Source: an uncultured Pseudomonadota bacterium
GTDB lineage: Bacteria; Myxococcota; UBA796
DNA length: 19,178 nucleotides
Assembly (NCBI GenBank): GCA_913040875.1
Contig: CAJWHX010000007.1
Span: 1-19,178 of the forward strand
Reading direction: 5' to 3'
Part shown: positions 16,471-19,178 of the stretch, piece by piece
How positions within the stretch are numbered: position 1 is the stretch's first letter
How the letters are laid out: each line of letters begins with the position of its first letter
Translations under genes and position numbers: made by a program
Notes under the pieces: generated by a model
Databases searched by the model: none
The model's input: only the letters and a program-made list of their open reading frames with translations
Told to the model about the DNA's origin: nothing

Positions 16471-17651
16471 GCTTCTGGAAGTTGATAAAAGTTGTAGCAT
16501 ACAAAGAGTTGTTAGACGGATTTAGAGATCGTAGAGCGTTGATGTCGGCATTGACCTTTCCTTTGTTGGGTCCCCTTATGATTACCGTGATGCTGTCCGT
16601 GATCTCATCAGAGGAAGAGATAGAAGGTCCATTAGAGATCCCTGTGGTTGGAGTGGAACATGCTCCAAATCTAGTTCGATTCTTGGAGGAACAGGGCGTC
16701 CTGCTCGAGACACCAACAGAGGAGATGCTGACAGACCCTCATGAGGTTGTTCGCAGAGGAGATGAAGCGATCGTTGTAGACATATCAGAGGATTATTCTG
16801 CGGACTTTCAAGATGGGGTTCCAGCAACGATAACCCTTATTGCTGACGAGTCTAAGCGTAGTACACAGGTTGCGATGTCTAGACTGTCTGCTGTATTGGG
16901 TGCATACAACTCACGTATTGGACAACTTCGCTTGCTCGCGAGGGGAATATCACCGCAAGTGTTGCGACCATTGAACATTCATAAAGAAGATTTGGCAACT
17001 CCTCAAACTCGAGCCTCCAATATATTGGAAATGATAGGCATGTTTTTAATTATGGCCGCGTTTGGATGTAACATGTACATTGCCATTGATGCGACTGCTG
17101 GAGAGCGTGAACGGGGATCCTTAGAGCCCCTGTTATTACAACCAATACATGCTCGTGTATTGGTGCTCGGTAAGTGGTTGAGTACAGTCGTATTTGGTCT
17201 GATTGGCGGAATCCTAACGCTCTTTTGTCTGTCCGTGGCGATGCATCAATTGCCACTCGAAAATCTTGGGCTTCGATTGGTGTTTGGTGTTCGTGAATCG
17301 GCGCAATTAATGTTCATAGCCATGCCGCTAATTTTGTTTGCCGGAGCGGCACAACTGTTACTAGCTACCATCGCCAAATCTTTCAAAGAGGCTCAAACGT
17401 ATCTTTCTGCCACGATGTTGCTTCCAATGTTGCCTGGATTGTTTGCGTCTATGAAGCCGATGGAGCCTTCGATTTGGATGGCTGCAGTACCCGCATTGGG
17501 TCAGCAAGTAATGACCAGTATGGTGCTTCGAGGGGAGACTGTTGGGATTGAATATTTATCAATATCTACAGGGGTCTGCTGTGTTTTAACAGGGGGCTCA
17601 TTGTTGATCATGACTCGGGTATTGAGTTCCGAGTATTTGTTTCAAAAGTAG
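16467..17651 (+). CDS. ABC-2 type permease (NatB-like)
   Basis: A 394-residue inner-membrane permease. It has one membrane helix near the N-terminus (about 24-46), a large extracytoplasmic domain (about 47-185), then about five more helices (186-207, 238-260, 280-302, 311-329, 364-385). GERERGSLEPLL (212-223), just after the second helix, is the conserved cytoplasmic coupling motif typical of NatB and related ABC-2 permeases. This pairs it with the NatA-like ATPase, whose stop overlaps its ATG. The pair probably exports something. NatAB exports sodium in Bacillus, but the substrate here is unknown. This is the last gene of the tight gene run; 194 bases without a clear terminator follow. Confidence 0.94.
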   Translation: MSFWKLIKVVAYKELLDGFRDRRALMSALTFPLLGPLMITVMLSVISSEEEIEGPLEIPVVGVEHAPNLVRFLEEQGVLLETPTEEMLTDPHEVVRRGDEAIVVDISEDYSADFQDGVPATITLIADESKRSTQVAMSRLSAVLGAYNSRIGQLRLLARGISPQVLRPLNIHKEDLATPQTRASNILEMIGMFLIMAAFGCNMYIAIDATAGERERGSLEPLLLQPIHARVLVLGKWLSTVVFGLIGGILTLFCLSVAMHQLPLENLGLRLVFGVRESAQLMFIAMPLILFAGAAQLLLATIAKSFKEAQTYLSATMLLPMLPGLFASMKPMEPSIWMAAVPALGQQVMTSMVLRGETVGIEYLSISTGVCCVLTGGSLLIMTRVLSSEYLFQK

Positions 17652-17830
17652 ACAAATATCAACGTTTTTGAAAATTCAACAGAGATTGTGTCCGATTTTG
17701 TTCTTGGGTATCGTCCTAGTTTCCACGGGGTGTTTTAGTCGTTTACTTAGGGGGACAAATTTAGACCGTACTGTATCTCTTTTATGAAATATAGTGTAAG
17801 ATGGTGTGCTGGTGATTTGGGGGTTGAATG

Positions 17831-17840
17831 GAAGAGGTGA
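17831..17840 (+). promoter_or_regulatory. Strong Shine-Dalgarno that sets the start at 17846
   Basis: GAAGAGGTGA is an almost full match to the anti-Shine-Dalgarno complement, and its core AGAGGTG stands 7 to 8 bases before the ATG at 17846. The in-frame ATG at 17828 lies upstream of it and would place this motif inside the gene. Confidence 0.7.
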
Positions 17841-17845
17841 ACAAA

Positions 17846-18202
17846 ATGAGCCATGGGTCGTTTTGGATGGTGATGAAAGAGGGAGAGCAACAGTTTGAAG
17901 GCTTGTATGAGGTGTTGGTTTACAAGGAAAAGCAAAGACAACAGAACGGGGATTTTTATGATCCCAAGATAGTTGACAACGTACAGTTATTTTGTCAAAG
18001 TTTTGCGGAACAATCGGATATGTTTGAGATATGGCTACACAAGTTGTGTGCTTGCATACAACATTGTGCAGATGACGAGTTGGCCCATCAGCGTTTGATA
18101 GAAATCTGGCGATTGTGCAATGATTTACAGGGGCTCATTCAGAAGAAACTGTGGATGCCGTATGATATGCCATCTGCCAACAATCAACATTTTGGATATT
18201 GA
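17846..18202 (+). CDS. Small uncharacterised protein
   Basis: I do not recognise this 118-residue protein. It reads as soluble and helical, with four Cys (in FCQSF, LCACIQHC and LCND contexts) and a C-terminal Asn/Gln/Pro-rich end. The strong Shine-Dalgarno and normal amino-acid composition support it as a real gene. The start 6 codons earlier (17828) is less likely because it lacks comparable spacing. It stands alone between the permease and prfC, on the strand opposite to prfC, and its stop codon lies within the first unit of a 14-bp tandem repeat. Confidence 0.7.
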   Translation: MSHGSFWMVMKEGEQQFEGLYEVLVYKEKQRQQNGDFYDPKIVDNVQLFCQSFAEQSDMFEIWLHKLCACIQHCADDELAHQRLIEIWRLCNDLQGLIQKKLWMPYDMPSANNQHFGY

Positions 18203-18238
18203 AGGTTGGATATTGAAGGTTGGATATTGAAGGTTGGA
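18192..18238. repeat. 14-bp direct tandem repeat, three copies
   Basis: The unit GGATATTGAAGGTT is repeated exactly at 18194-18207, 18208-18221 and 18222-18235, with partial flanks (TT before, GGA after). The first unit overlaps the end of the small gene and supplies its TGA stop. Three units without spacers are too few and too short for a CRISPR array. Replication slippage is the simplest origin. Confidence 0.95.
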
Positions 18239-18286
18239 GATACTAAGGCACATGGGAGAGGGACGATCCTTCATCCTCATGGGCCA

Positions 18287-19178
18287 TTACAAAGGCTCAA
18301 CTTCGTGCAATGTAATATCTGGGGCATTGTCCAGAGCATAGTTGAGTGACCACAGTGACTCGGACAGCAGTACAGGTTGATTGTTTCTATCGCGGAGAAC
18401 AGGATAGTCTCGCCTGGCTTCCAACCATTTGATGGTTTCATCCGTTCCTTCAACCCAGCGTGCAAACTGGAAAGAGAGCAGCTCTAAAACAACGGTCACT
18501 CGGTACTCATTTTTGAGTCGTTCACGGAGAACTTCAAACTGTAGCATTCCCACCGCGCCTAAATAAGGCTCGGATCTTCCACGATGTGGATGGTAGAAGA
18601 TTTGAATCACTCCTTCGTGAGACAACTGAGTTAGTCCTGCGTCCAATTGTTTCTTCTTTAGCGGATCTTTAAGGACAACACGAGAAAAGTGCTCGGGGGC
18701 AAAACGAGGGATCCCATCAAACTTTAGGATTCCTTTTCCAGACAGGGTATCTCCAATACGCAGCTTGCCTGGGTCATACAATCCGACGATATCTCCAGGA
18801 TAGGCGTTGTCTACAATCGAGCGTTCTTGAGCCATGAAAGAGTGTGGTTTGGCGAGTTTGAGTTTATCTCCATTTCGTCCAATGACCACGGTCATATCCC
18901 TCTCGAAAGCTCCAGAGACTACACGCATAAATGCGATGCGGTCTCGATGTTTGGGATTCATGTTGGCTTGAATTTTAAATATAAACCCAGTAAAGCGCTC
19001 TTCTTCTGGCGATATGGTCAGCCCGTCAATGGTTTTTCTAGGGGAAGGAGGCGCTGCCTTTTCAGTAAGGAATCGAAGTAGCGGTTCTACTCCGAAGTTG
19101 TTCATCGCTGACCCCCAAAATACAGGCGACAGTTTTCCATCCAAGAATTCTTCATCGGTGAATTCATCACCCGCCATT
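18287..19178 (-). CDS. prfC: Peptide chain release factor 3 (RF3), C-terminal part; 5' end outside window
   Basis: RF3 is the translational GTPase that recycles RF1 and RF2 from the ribosome. About 296 codons are visible, running into the right edge, so the G domain and true start are missing; the Met at the edge is internal. The visible part matches E. coli RF3 closely as I recall it: F-L-x-G-x-L-x-P-V-F near the G-domain end, FTGFIFKIQANMNPKHRDR and FMRVVSG in domain II, AYPGDIVGL, and FAPEHFSRVVLKDPLKKKQL and GAVGMLQFEVL in domain III. It ends with TAA at 18289-18287. It is convergent with the small gene at 17846 and is a useful chromosomal marker. Confidence 0.96.
   Translation of the reverse strand, partial: MAGDEFTDEEFLDGKLSPVFWGSAMNNFGVEPLLRFLTEKAAPPSPRKTIDGLTISPEEERFTGFIFKIQANMNPKHRDRIAFMRVVSGAFERDMTVVIGRNGDKLKLAKPHSFMAQERSIVDNAYPGDIVGLYDPGKLRIGDTLSGKGILKFDGIPRFAPEHFSRVVLKDPLKKKQLDAGLTQLSHEGVIQIFYHPHRGRSEPYLGAVGMLQFEVLRERLKNEYRVTVVLELLSFQFARWVEGTDETIKWLEARRDYPVLRDRNNQPVLLSESLWSLNYALDNAPDITLHEVEPL

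Noticed and set aside
7919..17651. A complete Zorya defence system
   Set aside because: No OmpA/MotB-like ZorB and no helicase or nuclease effector is present, so only partial resemblance can be claimed.
17652..17845. Promoter or terminator between the permease and the small gene
   Set aside because: TATAGT near 17783 resembles a -10 box but no -35 is at proper distance, and no stable hairpin with a T-run was found.
18192..18238. CRISPR array
   Set aside because: The units are 14 bp, directly adjacent and without spacers, and no cas gene is nearby.

Overview
The window looks like chromosomal DNA of a diderm (Gram-negative) bacterium of moderate GC content. Evidence for a diderm is a lipobox lipoprotein, an MltD-type lytic transglycosylase with LysM domains, and peptide chain release factor 3. 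The WD40 protein with an N-terminal helical adaptor domain and the very long proteins recall signalling-rich deltaproteobacterial lineages (Myxococcota or Bradymonadota-like). That placement is a guess from gene content, not a phylogenetic result.

Left part (1-5131, minus strand). One giant reading frame starts at 4294 and runs open through the left window edge (more than 1430 codons). It has no signal peptide, an Arg-rich segment, a Gly-Ser linker, a beta-sandwich-like module, a LysM module, a second beta-rich region and a basic C-terminal tail. Upstream on the same strand is an unrecognised acidic 215-residue protein (4484-5131). A hairpin with a T-rich tail lies between them.

Middle part (5259-7726). 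A Cys-containing TPR-like lipoprotein (plus strand) converges on a secreted MltD-like lytic transglycosylase (minus strand), with a hairpin between their ends.

Right-centre (7919-17651, plus strand). Seven genes are tightly packed, with five of six junctions overlapping by a few bases and one gap of 9 bases. In order they are: a seven-bladed WD40 protein with an N-terminal adaptor domain; a small protein made almost only of that same domain; a 1190-residue protein with three N-terminal membrane segments and a huge Gln-rich coiled-coil tail; an unrecognised 383-residue protein; an S33-family alpha/beta hydrolase; an ABC ATPase; and an ABC-2 (NatB-like) permease. The first four look like one signalling or defence-like module. 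Membrane anchor plus long tail plus partner protein is reminiscent of ZorA/ZorC of Zorya, but no ZorB or ZorD is present. The hydrolase and exporter may be a separate function sharing the transcript. A plausible sigma70-type promoter precedes the WD40 gene.

Right end (17846-19178). A small unrecognised protein ends inside a 14-bp tandem repeat, followed by the convergent 3' part of prfC (RF3), cut by the right window edge. I saw no tRNA, rRNA, CRISPR array, transposase or integrase.
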